NCBI RefSeq assembly: GCF_001027285.1
Contig: NZ_CP011509.1
Location: 3,046,501 to 3,110,500 of the forward strand
Origin: Archangium gephyra
Lineage (GTDB): Bacteria > Myxococcota > Myxococcia > Myxococcales > Myxococcaceae
Reading direction: 5' to 3'
DNA length: 64,000 nt
Part shown: piece by piece, positions 1-9,298 of the stretch
How positions within the stretch are numbered: position 1 is the stretch's first letter
Layout of the letters: each line of letters begins with the position of its first letter
Notes under the pieces: generated by a model
Database searches by the model: none
Told to the model about the DNA's origin: nothing
The model's input: only the letters and a program-made list of their open reading frames with translations
Position numbers and translations under genes: made by a program

Positions 1-2114
1 GCGGAGTACTCCGGCACCAGGTTGAAGGCCACGCCGCCGGCCACCACCACGTCGGCCTCGCGGTTGGCCAGCGCCATCATCGCGGCGTGCACCGCGACGA
101 GCGAGCTGGCACAGGCCGCGTCCACCATCAGCACGCCGCCGGTGAAGTCGTGGATGGCGGCCAGCCGCGCCGCCACGGGCAGGCTGGAGTAGTACTGGGA
201 CGTGTTCTCATCCAGCGGGGGCAGCTTGCCCACCACGCGCTGGCGGACCGCGTCGAGCAGCGGGGCCGACTGCTCGGCGGACATGCCCTGGGCCCGCAGG
301 GCCTCGGCCGCCATGGCCAGGTAGCGCTCCAGGACGAAGCGCAGCTCGGTCTCGAACTCCTTCGCGCGCACCGGCAGCTGGCCCACCACCACCTGCACAC
401 GCCGCCCGTTCCACATCCCGGGCTCATGGCCCGCCTGTCCGAGTGCCTCCTCCGCCGCCTTGACGAAGAGGGGCACGGCCGGATCCAGCGCCGCGGCCTG
501 GTTGGGCGGCAGCCGGAGCCAGCGCGCATCCGGCGAGGGCAGGTCCACCGTACCGGCCAGCCGGGGCACCATCTCCTTGGGCCCCATGAGCGCGCCCAGC
601 AGGTGCTGGGCATCGAAGCGCGAGGTGGGCAGATCTCCAATGGCATCCGCCTTGGAGACGATGTTGGTCCACAGGGCCTGCGAGTCCGGAGCGCCCGGGG
701 CGATGGCGCCCATGCCGACGATGGCGAACTTCTGGTTGGGCGGACGCACCGGGCGGATGTCCGCCCACGTCTCGTGGGACGGCGCGGGCCCGAGCAGCGC
801 GTGGTAGGCGATGTTGCTCCACCCCAGCGAGCTGACGCCCACGTAGCTGCGCGGCGTCAGCTTCATGGGGCGGGTGAGGCACTCCAGCGAGCCCTCGGTG
901 CCGTGACGCGGTGAGGTGAGGCCGGCCACGGGCGCGCGCACGCCTCCGTGCAGCGACAGCGCCGCGCGCATCACCGAGACGAGCCCGCTGGCCGCCTGCT
1001 GGAAGCCCACCTGCGGGGCCGCGGTGGAGAAGGTGAGGGGCTCGGTGCGCGTGGCGTTGAGCGCGGCCTTGAGGCCGATGAGCTCCTGGTCCTCCAGGCC
1101 CGGGACGCCGCACGCCTGCAGCTCCACGTGCCGCACCAGCTCCGCCTCGATGCCGGCCATGTCCAGACAGTTGCGCGCGGCCTTGTCCACCATGCGCGAC
1201 AGCCGGGAGAGGCCCTGCTTGAGGTTCACCTCGGCGCTGACGCCGTGCAGGACGGCGTAGATGCGCTGCTTGTCCGCCAGCGCGTCGTCCAGGCGGCACA
1301 GCACCAGGGCCACGGCGCCCTCGCCGGGCAGCGTGCCCGAGGCGCGTCCGTCCAGCGCGAGCAGCTCCTGCTCGGCCAGCCAGCCGCGCGCGGAGAGCAT
1401 CCCGAAGGAGGAGGGGCTGAGCAGCGGAGACACCGCGCCCACCACCGCCACGTCACAGTGGCCGAGCTGCAGCGAGAGCGAGGCGAACTTGAGCGCCGCC
1501 AGCGAGGAGGCCGTGCCCGCGTCCACCGCGAGGTGCCCGCCGCGCGTGTCCAGGAGGCCCGAGAGGCGGCCGGCCACGATGGTGGCCGTGGTGGGCACGG
1601 ACTCGGGGGTGATGGGCGGGGCATGCTGCGCGATGTAGCCATCCACCGCCTGCAGCAGACGGGCCTGGTCGCCGCGGCCCTGGAGGATGGCGGCCAGGTG
1701 CTCGCGGAACTCCGGAGCGCGCACGCGCACCGTCTGGTCCACCTTCACGTCCACGCCCAGGCCGGTGGCGCCCAGGTAGATGGCGCACCGGCCACCGGGG
1801 CTCTTGTCGGGGCCATAGCCCGCGTCCTGCGTCGCCTGCAGCAGCGTCAGGTGGAGCAGCCGCTCCATGCGGTGCATCTTCTCCACCTGGTTGGGCGGCA
1901 GGCGGAACTGCTTCCAGTCCTTGCCCTCCTCGGGGGCGAAGCCGCCCACCAGCGGATGGCTCAGGCCGAGCCCGGCGCCCCATTCCGCGGGAGCCCGTGT
2001 CAGGGCGCGCATCCCCTCCAGGGACTGGTTCATGAAGCGCGACGGGGAGTCGGCGCCGGGCAGGCGGCACCCGAGCCCGATGATGGCCAGAGGGATGTGC
2101 GTGGAGGAGGTCAT
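1..2114 (-). CDS. Pfa-like type I synthase subunit with tandem KS domains (3' end beyond window)
   Basis: Probably part of an iterative secondary-lipid or polyketide synthase. About 704 residues are visible and the frame stays open to the left edge. The N-terminus (IIGLGCRLPG) begins a first ketosynthase fold. Its active-site segment reads DAGTASSL near residue 200, with Thr where the catalytic Cys should be. The two His motifs are also gone (ELQACG for CHGTG; APQVGF for SNIGH), so it resembles a chain-length-factor-like KS. A second KS starts near residue 460 (FAIVGMGAIAPG) and keeps Cys in DAACASSL near residue 664, just before the edge. The ATG overlaps the stop of the preceding dehydratase-like gene as ATGA, indicating translational coupling. 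Start and KS family are clear. The product and remaining domains cannot be seen. Confidence 0.85.
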   Translation of the reverse strand, partial: MTSSTHIPLAIIGLGCRLPGADSPSRFMNQSLEGMRALTRAPAEWGAGLGLSHPLVGGFAPEEGKDWKQFRLPPNQVEKMHRMERLLHLTLLQATQDAGYGPDKSPGGRCAIYLGATGLGVDVKVDQTVRVRAPEFREHLAAILQGRGDQARLLQAVDGYIAQHAPPITPESVPTTATIVAGRLSGLLDTRGGHLAVDAGTASSLAALKFASLSLQLGHCDVAVVGAVSPLLSPSSFGMLSARGWLAEQELLALDGRASGTLPGEGAVALVLCRLDDALADKQRIYAVLHGVSAEVNLKQGLSRLSRMVDKAARNCLDMAGIEAELVRHVELQACGVPGLEDQELIGLKAALNATRTEPLTFSTAAPQVGFQQAASGLVSVMRAALSLHGGVRAPVAGLTSPRHGTEGSLECLTRPMKLTPRSYVGVSSLGWSNIAYHALLGPAPSHETWADIRPVRPPNQKFAIVGMGAIAPGAPDSQALWTNIVSKADAIGDLPTSRFDAQHLLGALMGPKEMVPRLAGTVDLPSPDARWLRLPPNQAAALDPAVPLFVKAAEEALGQAGHEPGMWNGRRVQVVVGQLPVRAKEFETELRFVLERYLAMAAEALRAQGMSAEQSAPLLDAVRQRVVGKLPPLDENTSQYYSSLPVAARLAAIHDFTGGVLMVDAACASSLVAVHAAMMALANREADVVVAGGVAFNLVPEYS

Positions 2115-3061
2115 CGCGGAGAGAGGCTCTTGACGAATGACTGCCAGGCGAGACGGGGAAGGGTGGGGGCGACGTCCTCGGTGGGCAGCGAGGCCATGCC
2201 GATGCCGCGCAGCTCGAGCACGGGGATGCCGTCCTGGCCCAGGAGGTGGGCGTCGAAGGAGGCCAGCCCGCTGCTGGCGCCGCACAGGCGGGCGTCACAC
2301 ATGAGGCGCTCGTCGCGCCGGGGCATTCGGAACCAGGTGGCCTCGGAGATGGCCATCTCGCGCGAGCCCTCGCCGGAGAAGGCGTACCAGAGCCACTTCA
2401 CCATGTGCAGCGCGCCCTCCATGGCGGCGGGCGCCACCTGGATGCGGCTGGCGGGCAGCACCTTGGACAGCACGCGCGGGTGGACGAGCCCCCCCTGGAT
2501 GCGGCCCAGCTCGCACAGCCGGGCCCAGGAGATGACCTGGAGCGACTCGGGCACGTCGCCCTGTCCGCCCGCCGAGGTGTAGAGCTGCCGGCCGTTCTGG
2601 AGATTCTCCGACTTGGGGGCCAGCATCTGCTGCTGCTGGGGCCAGGGCGCGGGCCCGTACGCATGGGCGAACTGAAGCACGGCGCGGCAGACGGGGATGG
2701 GCTCCTCGGAGGCCTCCTCGTGTCCCGCGCTGGCGCTGGCGCTCACCACCTCCATCGACAGGAAGACCGACACCTCACCGTCCCCCTCGCGGCGGGCACG
2801 CCCCACCAGCCGCGCGGCGGACGAGGGCTGAGAGGAGCGCAGGAACCAGCGCACGTCCCTCATCCCCACCAGCACGCGGTCCGGGTACACGAGCGCGCCC
2901 ACCTCGGCCAGGAACTCCAGCTCCATCGAGGCGGGCAACGGCCGCATCTCCTCGTCGAGCTCCCGCGGCAGGTGCACGTCGCGCTTGGCGACGGCGCTCT
3001 CGCCGCGGAAGACCTCGGAGACATCCTCCAGAAGCGGGTATTGGGAGGTATCGGGTTGCAC
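2111..3061 (-). CDS. dehydratase-like (PKS_DH, double hot-dog) protein of the synthase operon
   Basis: A 316-residue protein between the two KS proteins. The stretch LPASMELEFLAEVGALVYPD, followed by an arginine-rich strand region and a hydrophobic C-terminal half, resembles the N-terminal hot-dog of PKS dehydratases. I do not see a clean HxxxGxxxxP catalytic motif, so it may be a non-catalytic or divergent DH. The upstream megaenzyme ends 3 nt before it, and its own stop overlaps the next start by 4 nt (ATGA), so the three genes form one transcript. Its likely role is beta-hydroxyacyl dehydration on the ACP-bound chain, inferred mainly from context because neither megaenzyme shows a visible DH. 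Confidence 0.6.
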   Translation of the reverse strand: MQPDTSQYPLLEDVSEVFRGESAVAKRDVHLPRELDEEMRPLPASMELEFLAEVGALVYPDRVLVGMRDVRWFLRSSQPSSAARLVGRARREGDGEVSVFLSMEVVSASASAGHEEASEEPIPVCRAVLQFAHAYGPAPWPQQQQMLAPKSENLQNGRQLYTSAGGQGDVPESLQVISWARLCELGRIQGGLVHPRVLSKVLPASRIQVAPAAMEGALHMVKWLWYAFSGEGSREMAISEATWFRMPRRDERLMCDARLCGASSGLASFDAHLLGQDGIPVLELRGIGMASLPTEDVAPTLPRLAWQSFVKSLSPR

Positions 3062-3064
3062 GGT

Positions 3065-6000
3065 CTAGTGACCCTTCACGATCTGCTGGGCGAGCTCGCT
3101 CAGCGAGCGGATCGACTCCGTCTCCGGCGCGGCGACACCCAGTCGCGAGGACATCGCCTCGGCCAGCTTGCGCACCTCCCCGTCCTTCACCCCCGCCTGG
3201 CGGAGATCCATGGCGAGGAGCGCGTCGCGGACGGAGCGCGGACCGCCATTGCCGGAGCGCTTCGCGGGCGGCTCGGCGGTGACGGCGGGAGCGGCGGCCC
3301 GGGCGGGAGCCGGGGCGGCGGACGCGGTGCCCACGCCCAGCTGCTGCGCGCGCTCGACGATGTGCTCGATGACCTTGCGCAGGGTGTTGAAGTCCCGCAG
3401 GGCGCGGCTGGGGTCGCGCGTGACGCCGAAGGCCTCGCGGGTGCGCGCGAAGATGTCCACCTGCTTGACGGTGTCGATGCCGAGGTCCGCCTCGAGGTCG
3501 AGGTCGAGCTCCAGCATGTCCTCGGGATAGCCCGTCTTCTCCACCACGTTGCGCAGCAGCACCTCGCGCACCTGCTCGAAGAGATCCAACGAGGCGGCGA
3601 TGGTGGAGGTGGGCATCACCGGGGCGGCGGGAGCGGGAGCCGGAGCGGCGGGGGCCGGAGCCGCCGGAGCGGGCCGGGCCGCCACGGGGGCCGGAGCCGG
3701 AGCCGGAGCGGGCGCGGTGGCCGCGGTGGAGACGGCACCCGTGGCGATGATGCGCTCGACGATGTGCTCGACGACCTTCTGCAGGGTGTTGAAGTCCCGC
3801 AGGGCGCGGCTGGGGTCGCGCGTGACGCCGAAGGCCTCGCGGGTGCGCGCGAAGATGTCCACCTGCTTGACGGTGTCGATGCCGAGATCCGCCTCGAGAT
3901 CGAGGTTCATCTCCAGCATGTCCTCCGGGTAGCCCGTCTTGGCCACCACGGTGTCCAGCAGCACGCGGCGGACCTCCTCCTCCAGTGCGATGGACTTCTG
4001 CACCGTGGTCACCTGATGGGCGGCCGGAGCGGGCTCGGCCACGGGTGCCTTCGTGGGGGCGGGGGCGCTGCCCACCGCGGCCTGGCCCGTGCGCAGCTGC
4101 TCCACGAGCGCGACGATGGCATCGAACGTCCGCAGGTTCTCCGGCTGGGCCACGGAGGCATCCACGCCGAACTCGCGGCCCAGGGCGATGGCCACCTTCA
4201 AGGCGGTGGCGGGCTCGAGTACTCCCTCGAGCGGCAGCTGCAGCAGCGCCTGCTCCACCTCGGCCACAGCGCCCGCGGCATCCTCCGAGAGCTGGCCGAC
4301 GCCATTCACGAATGAATATCCCACCACGCGCTTGAACTGTTCCATGTCACCTACCTTGGGATGAATCGATGCGATGGCGCCATGCTGCTGTCCCTTGAGG
4401 ATCTCCCGGGTGAACTGGGTGAGAGACCACTTGGGCCCGGCCTCGATGAAGATGCGGGCGCCCTGGTTGTGGGCCTCGCCGAGGGCCTGGCGCAGGCGCA
4501 CGGGCTCGACGAACTGGCTGGTCAGGAACGCCGGGTACTCACGCAGCGGCCGGTCGCCGTAATCCGCCGCGTCGATGGTGGAGATGAGGCGCACCGCGGG
4601 GGCGCGGAAGGCCAGCCCCTGCAGTACCTTCTGATAGGCCGGGCGCGCCGCGCCGATGAGCTCCGAGTGGTAGCCGTGCGAGACGGCCAGCACCGTGCAT
4701 TCGATGCCCTGGGCGGTGCAGCGTTCCACCAGGCCGGGCAGGGCGTTGCGGTCCGCGGACACGATGCAGGCGCGCGGTCCGTTGTCGGCCGCCAGGGTGG
4801 CGTAGCCGGGCAGGCCCTCGATGAGGGAGGGCACCTGCTCGGAGGGGCACGCGAGCGCGGCCATCTGCCCGGGATCCTCGGTGGGCATCTCCAGCACGGC
4901 CATGGTGCGCGAGTGGATGGCGCGCAGGCCCTCCTCGAGGGTGAGGCTGCCCGCGGCCACCAGCGCCGCCAGCTCGCCCGCGCTCTGGCCGATGACCATG
5001 TCCGCGTGGATGCCGTGGGCCACCAGCAGCCGGTAGAGGGCCACGTTGACCAGGAAGACGGCCGCGTGGATGTCCTCGTCGTTCTGCCGGTAGTTCTTCG
5101 CGTCCTCCGTGTAGAAGCTGCTCGTCAGCGTGCGTCCGGTGAGGCGCAGGTAGACGCGGTCCGCCTCCTCCAGCGTCCGGGCCACCACGGGGTAGGCACG
5201 GGCGAGCGGGCGCAGCATGTTGGCGTACTGGCCGCCCTGGCCGGGGAAGGTGATGGCCACCTTGGCGCCGCGCAGGGGCGCGTCCGGGCCCGCCGCGAAG
5301 ATGCCGGACTGGCCCAGGGGCTCCGTGTCTCCGCCGGCCTCCAGCGTCTTGCGCAGGAAGTCGCGCTTCTTGCGCAGCTCCTCGCGGGTGCGCGCGGTGA
5401 TGGCCACGCGCCAGGGGCCCTCGGGCGTGTGGCGCGTGTCCTCCAGCGGGCCCTGCTGCTCGCACAGGGCGTTGAGCTGCTCCAGGCACGCGCGCGCGTC
5501 CGCGCCCGCCACGGCGACGAGCTTCGGGTCTCCCTCCGCCGGCTCGCCCTCCTTCTTGTTCGGAGGCGAGGGCGGCCCCTTGTACTCCTCGAGGATGGCG
5601 TGGAAGTTGGAGCCGCCGACGCCGAAGGAGCTGACACCGGCGCGGCGCGGCGCCCCACCCGCGGGCGCGGGCCACTCGCGGTTGTCCGTCACCACCTCGA
5701 CGCCCTGGGGAATCTTCGGGTTGCGCGGCTCGCTCTTGAGGGAGCGCGGGAGGATACGCGCCTGCATGGCGCGGGTGACCTTGATCATCCCGGCCGCGCC
5801 GGCCGCGGCGTTGAGGTGGCCGATGTTGGACTTCACCGAGCCGATGAGGATGGGGCGGGTGCGGCCCTCGCTGTAGGCGTTGTGGGTGGACTTCGTCTCC
5901 ACCACGTCACCCAGCGCGGTGCCGGTGCCATGGCACTCCACGTAGTCCACGCTCGCGGGGGGCACGTTGGCGGCGGCCAGGGCGCGGCGCATGGCGAGCG

Positions 6001-8362
6001 TCTCACCCATCTCGCTGGGAGGCAGCACGGAGCGGCCCTTGCCATCGCTGGAGCCGGCGATGGAGCGGATGACGGCGTGGATGCGGTCCTTGTCGCGCTC
6101 GGCGTCCGACAGCCGCTTGACCACGAGGATGCCAGCACCCTCGCCGGGGACGAAGCCGTCGGCCTGGGCGTTGAAGGGCTGGCTGCCCTTGGCGGACAGG
6201 GCGTTGAAGCGGCAGCCGGCGATGTAGAACTCGGGCGACATGTCGGCCCACACACCGCCGGTGAGTACCACGTCCGCCTCGCGGTGCTGCAGCAACTTCC
6301 AGGCGCCGTGGAGCGCGGCCAGCGAGCTGGCACAGGCCGAGTCCATCACCATGTGCGGCCCGTGGAAGTCATAGAGCGCGGAGATGCGGCCGGCGTTGAG
6401 GCTGCCCAGGTAGCCGGTGAGGCTGTCCTCGCTGATGGGCGGCAGGCCCGCCTTGTAGCGCTCCTCGGCGTTGCGCAGGATGAGGCCGCGCAGCTCCTCG
6501 GGCAGGCCGGACTTCTCCATCGTCTCGCGCAGCTCCCGGGCGAACTCGGCCCAGCGCACGCGCGTGTCGGCGAGGAACTTGATGCCCTGGTACGGCAGGA
6601 AGCCCAGCGCCAGCGCCACCCGGTCCCGGTCCCACTTGTCCGGCGAGTACCCCGCGTCCTTGAGGGCCTGCTCGGCGCTCAGCAGCGTCACCACGTGCGA
6701 GGGGTCCAACGAGGCCCAGGCCGCGGGAGGAATCCGCATCTCCATGGTCGGCGTGGGCATCTCCTCCAGCCAGCAGCCGAGCTTCGTGTACGTGCGGTCC
6801 TTGCGATCCGGGTGGTGGTAGCGCTCCACCTTCCAGCGATCCTTGGGCACCTCGCGCGTGGCGTCGTGGCCCTCGAGCAGCCGCTTCCAGAGCGACTCGA
6901 TGTTGGGGGCGCCGGGGAACATGCCGCCCATGCCGACGATGGCCAGCGGCTCGGCCTGGCGGCGGCGGGGGGCGGCCTTGCGCTCGGTGCCGGGCTGCCA
7001 GGCCTCCAGCACCGCGTGGAAGTTGTTGCCGCCGAAGCTGAAGGAGCTGACGGCCGCGCGCGGCAGGGTGCCGGCGCGGAACGGCTGCGCCTTGCGGGGG
7101 ATGAAGAAGGGCGTGCGCTCCAGCTCCAGCTTCGGGTTGATGCGCTCCACGCCCGGCTGGGGCGGAATCTGCCCGTGGTGCAGCGAGAGCACGGCCTTGA
7201 GCAGCCCGGCGCCACCCGCGCCCGCGCGCAGGTGGCCGATGTTGGCCTTCACCGAGCCGAGCGCGATGGAGCCCGGCCCGCCCGCGTACACGCTCGCCAG
7301 CGCCTGCACCTCGCTGACGTCGCCCACCGGCGTGCCCGTGGCATGGCACTCCACGTATTGGATGGAGTCCGCCGCCACGCCCGAGTCCTCGAGCGCGCGG
7401 CGCATGGCCAGCGCCTGGCCCTCGCGCCGGGGCGCCACCAGCGACTTGCCCCGTCCGTCCGACGAGCCACCCACGCCGCGCAGCACCGCGTAGATGGTCT
7501 CTCCATCCCGCTCCGCGTCCTCCAGCCGCTTGAGGGCGAACAGCGTCACGCCCTCGCCCAGCAGCGTGCCGTCACACTCGTCCGAGAAGGGCTTCACGTG
7601 GCCCTTGTGGGACAGCCCGCCCAGCTTGGAGAAGGCGATGAACTCCAGCGGCGTCAGCATCTCGCTCACGCCACCGGCCACCGCCAGGTCGAACTCGCCG
7701 TCCCGCAGCCCGCGCACCGCCAGATCCAACGCCGCCAGCGAGGACGAGTACCCCGCGTCCACCGAGTAGTGCAGCCCCTTGAGATCGAACTGCATGTTGA
7801 TGCGGCCCACGGCCACGCTGGCCGAGGAGCCCACCACGTTGTCGTCGCTGCACTCCTTGAGGCGCGAGCGCAGCCGTTGGGCGGTGACCTCGAGCACCTC
7901 CTGCTGCCGGCTGGTGGGCAGCGCGTTGAACTCCTCCGTGGCGCGCACCGCGTCCAGCATGTCCTCCAGGCGGATGTGCATGCCGCTGTCGCGCTGCCAG
8001 CCGAGGCTGGTGGCGCCGAGGATGATGCCGGTGGTGTCCCGGGGCAGCACACGCACCTCGGAGAGCGCCTGGGTGCCCGCCTCCAGGACCATCCACTGGA
8101 AGGGGTTGACCTGTTGGGCGTCCGCCGGGGTGACCTTGTACTTGCGCCAGTCGAAGACGAAGTCGTGGATGAAGCCGCCCAGCTCCGCGTGGGCCCGGTC
8201 CGGCATGGTGCGGTCCGGGTGGAAGTAGAGCGAATGGTCCCAGGCGCGCGAGGGCACCTTCGAGAGTGACACCCTGCCCGTGGAAACGCTGGCCCAGAAG
8301 TCGGAAACGCGGAGGGCGTTCGGCAGGACGCAGCCCAATCCTACCACGGCGATGGCATCCAT
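3065..8362 (-). CDS. Pfa-like megasynthase KS(inactive)-KS-AT-ACP-ACP
   Basis: 1765 residues. The start at 8362 (MDAIAVVGLGCVLP) follows a GAGAGAA stretch. A longer open frame upstream adds non-homologous residues and was not used. KS1 (about 1-430) reads VDAGYSSSL near residue 202, with Tyr replacing the catalytic Cys, although CHATGT and KANIGH remain. KS2 (about 470-900) is intact: DSACASSL near 674, CHGTGT near 809, KSNIGH near 844. An acyltransferase follows (FPGQGGQY near 1036; GQSAGE, Ser nucleophile, near 1122). Two nearly identical ACPs lie near 1462-1540 and 1597-1672, separated by an Ala/Pro linker. Both carry LGIDTVKQ, with Thr where the phosphopantetheine Ser is expected. No KR or ER is visible. 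The arrangement resembles PUFA-type secondary lipid synthases; the product is unknown. Confidence 0.88.
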   Translation of the reverse strand: MDAIAVVGLGCVLPNALRVSDFWASVSTGRVSLSKVPSRAWDHSLYFHPDRTMPDRAHAELGGFIHDFVFDWRKYKVTPADAQQVNPFQWMVLEAGTQALSEVRVLPRDTTGIILGATSLGWQRDSGMHIRLEDMLDAVRATEEFNALPTSRQQEVLEVTAQRLRSRLKECSDDNVVGSSASVAVGRINMQFDLKGLHYSVDAGYSSSLAALDLAVRGLRDGEFDLAVAGGVSEMLTPLEFIAFSKLGGLSHKGHVKPFSDECDGTLLGEGVTLFALKRLEDAERDGETIYAVLRGVGGSSDGRGKSLVAPRREGQALAMRRALEDSGVAADSIQYVECHATGTPVGDVSEVQALASVYAGGPGSIALGSVKANIGHLRAGAGGAGLLKAVLSLHHGQIPPQPGVERINPKLELERTPFFIPRKAQPFRAGTLPRAAVSSFSFGGNNFHAVLEAWQPGTERKAAPRRRQAEPLAIVGMGGMFPGAPNIESLWKRLLEGHDATREVPKDRWKVERYHHPDRKDRTYTKLGCWLEEMPTPTMEMRIPPAAWASLDPSHVVTLLSAEQALKDAGYSPDKWDRDRVALALGFLPYQGIKFLADTRVRWAEFARELRETMEKSGLPEELRGLILRNAEERYKAGLPPISEDSLTGYLGSLNAGRISALYDFHGPHMVMDSACASSLAALHGAWKLLQHREADVVLTGGVWADMSPEFYIAGCRFNALSAKGSQPFNAQADGFVPGEGAGILVVKRLSDAERDKDRIHAVIRSIAGSSDGKGRSVLPPSEMGETLAMRRALAAANVPPASVDYVECHGTGTALGDVVETKSTHNAYSEGRTRPILIGSVKSNIGHLNAAAGAAGMIKVTRAMQARILPRSLKSEPRNPKIPQGVEVVTDNREWPAPAGGAPRRAGVSSFGVGGSNFHAILEEYKGPPSPPNKKEGEPAEGDPKLVAVAGADARACLEQLNALCEQQGPLEDTRHTPEGPWRVAITARTREELRKKRDFLRKTLEAGGDTEPLGQSGIFAAGPDAPLRGAKVAITFPGQGGQYANMLRPLARAYPVVARTLEEADRVYLRLTGRTLTSSFYTEDAKNYRQNDEDIHAAVFLVNVALYRLLVAHGIHADMVIGQSAGELAALVAAGSLTLEEGLRAIHSRTMAVLEMPTEDPGQMAALACPSEQVPSLIEGLPGYATLAADNGPRACIVSADRNALPGLVERCTAQGIECTVLAVSHGYHSELIGAARPAYQKVLQGLAFRAPAVRLISTIDAADYGDRPLREYPAFLTSQFVEPVRLRQALGEAHNQGARIFIEAGPKWSLTQFTREILKGQQHGAIASIHPKVGDMEQFKRVVGYSFVNGVGQLSEDAAGAVAEVEQALLQLPLEGVLEPATALKVAIALGREFGVDASVAQPENLRTFDAIVALVEQLRTGQAAVGSAPAPTKAPVAEPAPAAHQVTTVQKSIALEEEVRRVLLDTVVAKTGYPEDMLEMNLDLEADLGIDTVKQVDIFARTREAFGVTRDPSRALRDFNTLQKVVEHIVERIIATGAVSTAATAPAPAPAPAPVAARPAPAAPAPAAPAPAPAAPVMPTSTIAASLDLFEQVREVLLRNVVEKTGYPEDMLELDLDLEADLGIDTVKQVDIFARTREAFGVTRDPSRALRDFNTLRKVIEHIVERAQQLGVGTASAAPAPARAAAPAVTAEPPAKRSGNGGPRSVRDALLAMDLRQAGVKDGEVRKLAEAMSSRLGVAAPETESIRSLSELAQQIVKGH
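3379..3886. repeat. identical 106-nt duplication inside the two ACP domains
   Basis: Positions 3379-3484 and 3781-3886 are identical base for base, 402 nt apart, and cover the centre of each ACP including the LGIDTVKQ segment. The flanking ACP sequence and the Ala/Pro linker differ. This indicates a recent tandem duplication or ongoing gene conversion of the carrier domains. It is also a likely assembly trouble spot. Confidence 0.9.
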
Positions 8363-8764
8363 ACAGGTTCTCTCTGTAGACCGGGCCTGACCCAGGAGGG
8401 GGGATCCTGCTTGGGCGATGACCTCGGGGGAGTCCAATCCTACCACGCGGCTCGTGCCGTGGAGGGGGATGTGAAGGCGTACATATCCAGCCTGGGTGGC
8501 GAGCACGACCCAGGGAGCGGGCTGCCTGGCCGCCTGGAGGGCGATCACCCGGGCTTTGTTGACCGGGAGAGCAGCGACGCGCACTCACATTGACGGCCTG
8601 TCAGGCAGTCCTACTCCCCGCGCGACAGGCTGGCGCGGGGGCGCCGTTCCACTCCTCGCGAAAGGCCCGTCCTGCCTCGGGGCCCCGCGTGTCCCGGCGT
8701 TGGGCGCGGGGGTTGCACAAGCGGCCCGCTGGCCTGACGGAAGGCCACACGCGAGGAGAACGAC
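8363..8764. promoter_or_regulatory. 402-bp divergent intergenic region between synthase operon and gspG
   Basis: No gene is supported here. The segment must hold the promoter of the minus-strand synthase operon and that of the plus-strand pseudopilin. I see a short palindrome, GCCTGTCAGGC, near 8596, but no promoter boxes I would defend. Open frames crossing it have no recognisable content. Confidence 0.4.
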
Positions 8765-9196
8765 ATGAGCCTGAAGAAGACGCGCAGCACGCAGCGCCGC
8801 CGCCCGCGCGGCATGACCCTCATCGAGATCATGGTGGTGATCACCATCCTCGGTCTCATCATGGCCGCGGTGGGCGTGGCCGTCATTCCGCAGCTCGACG
8901 AGGCCAGGCGGGACACCGCGCGCCTGGACATCGCCAACCTCCACAACGCGTTGAAGCTCTACTACGCGAAGAAGGGCAAGTTCCCCGACACGAGCACCGG
9001 CCTGCGCGCGCTGGTGGAGACGCAGACGCTGGAGCAGATGCCCAGGGATCCCTGGGGCAACGAGTACGTGTACCTCAGCGAGGGCGGCAAGCCCGTCATC
9101 ACCTCGTATGGCGCGGACAGCTCACCGGGTGGAGAGGGCGCGGACGCGGACGTGTCCTCGCGCGACCTGCAGAAGGACGCCGTGGCGCACAGGTAG
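8765..9196 (+). CDS. gspG: type II secretion major pseudopilin GspG
   Basis: 143 residues. It begins with a basic leader ending in Gly and the prepilin methylation motif G|MTLIEIMVVITILGLI (cut before Met17, Glu at position +5 of the mature protein), then the long hydrophobic helix. The C-terminal half has the GspG signature: FPDTSTGLRALV, PRDPWGNEYVYL, TSYGADSSPGGEG. In that family this end forms the calcium-binding loop of the periplasmic pseudopilus. GAGGAGAACGAC precedes the ATG. No other gsp genes are nearby, so this is an orphan copy outside a secretion operon. It could serve a separate pseudopilus or supplement a distant system. Confidence 0.92.
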   Translation: MSLKKTRSTQRRRPRGMTLIEIMVVITILGLIMAAVGVAVIPQLDEARRDTARLDIANLHNALKLYYAKKGKFPDTSTGLRALVETQTLEQMPRDPWGNEYVYLSEGGKPVITSYGADSSPGGEGADADVSSRDLQKDAVAHR

Positions 9197-9298
9197 CCGG
9201 TGGTGCGGCCGGAAGGGCAACCGCCATGTCCCCAGCGCGCGCGTGGGGGCATCGCGCGTGCGTCTCCGGACCTACCTTCCTGGGTGCGGAGGTGGATC

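Noticed and set aside
4361-8269. A 1302-codon plus-strand frame antisense to the KS-KS-AT gene
   Set aside because: Same composition pattern; the minus-strand gene contains all KS and AT motifs.
8363-8584. Extension of the megasynthase N-terminus to 8584
   Set aside because: KS domains of this class begin with the AIAVVGLGC segment; the extra 74 residues show no conservation-like pattern and the ribosome-site-like GAGAGAA precedes 8362.
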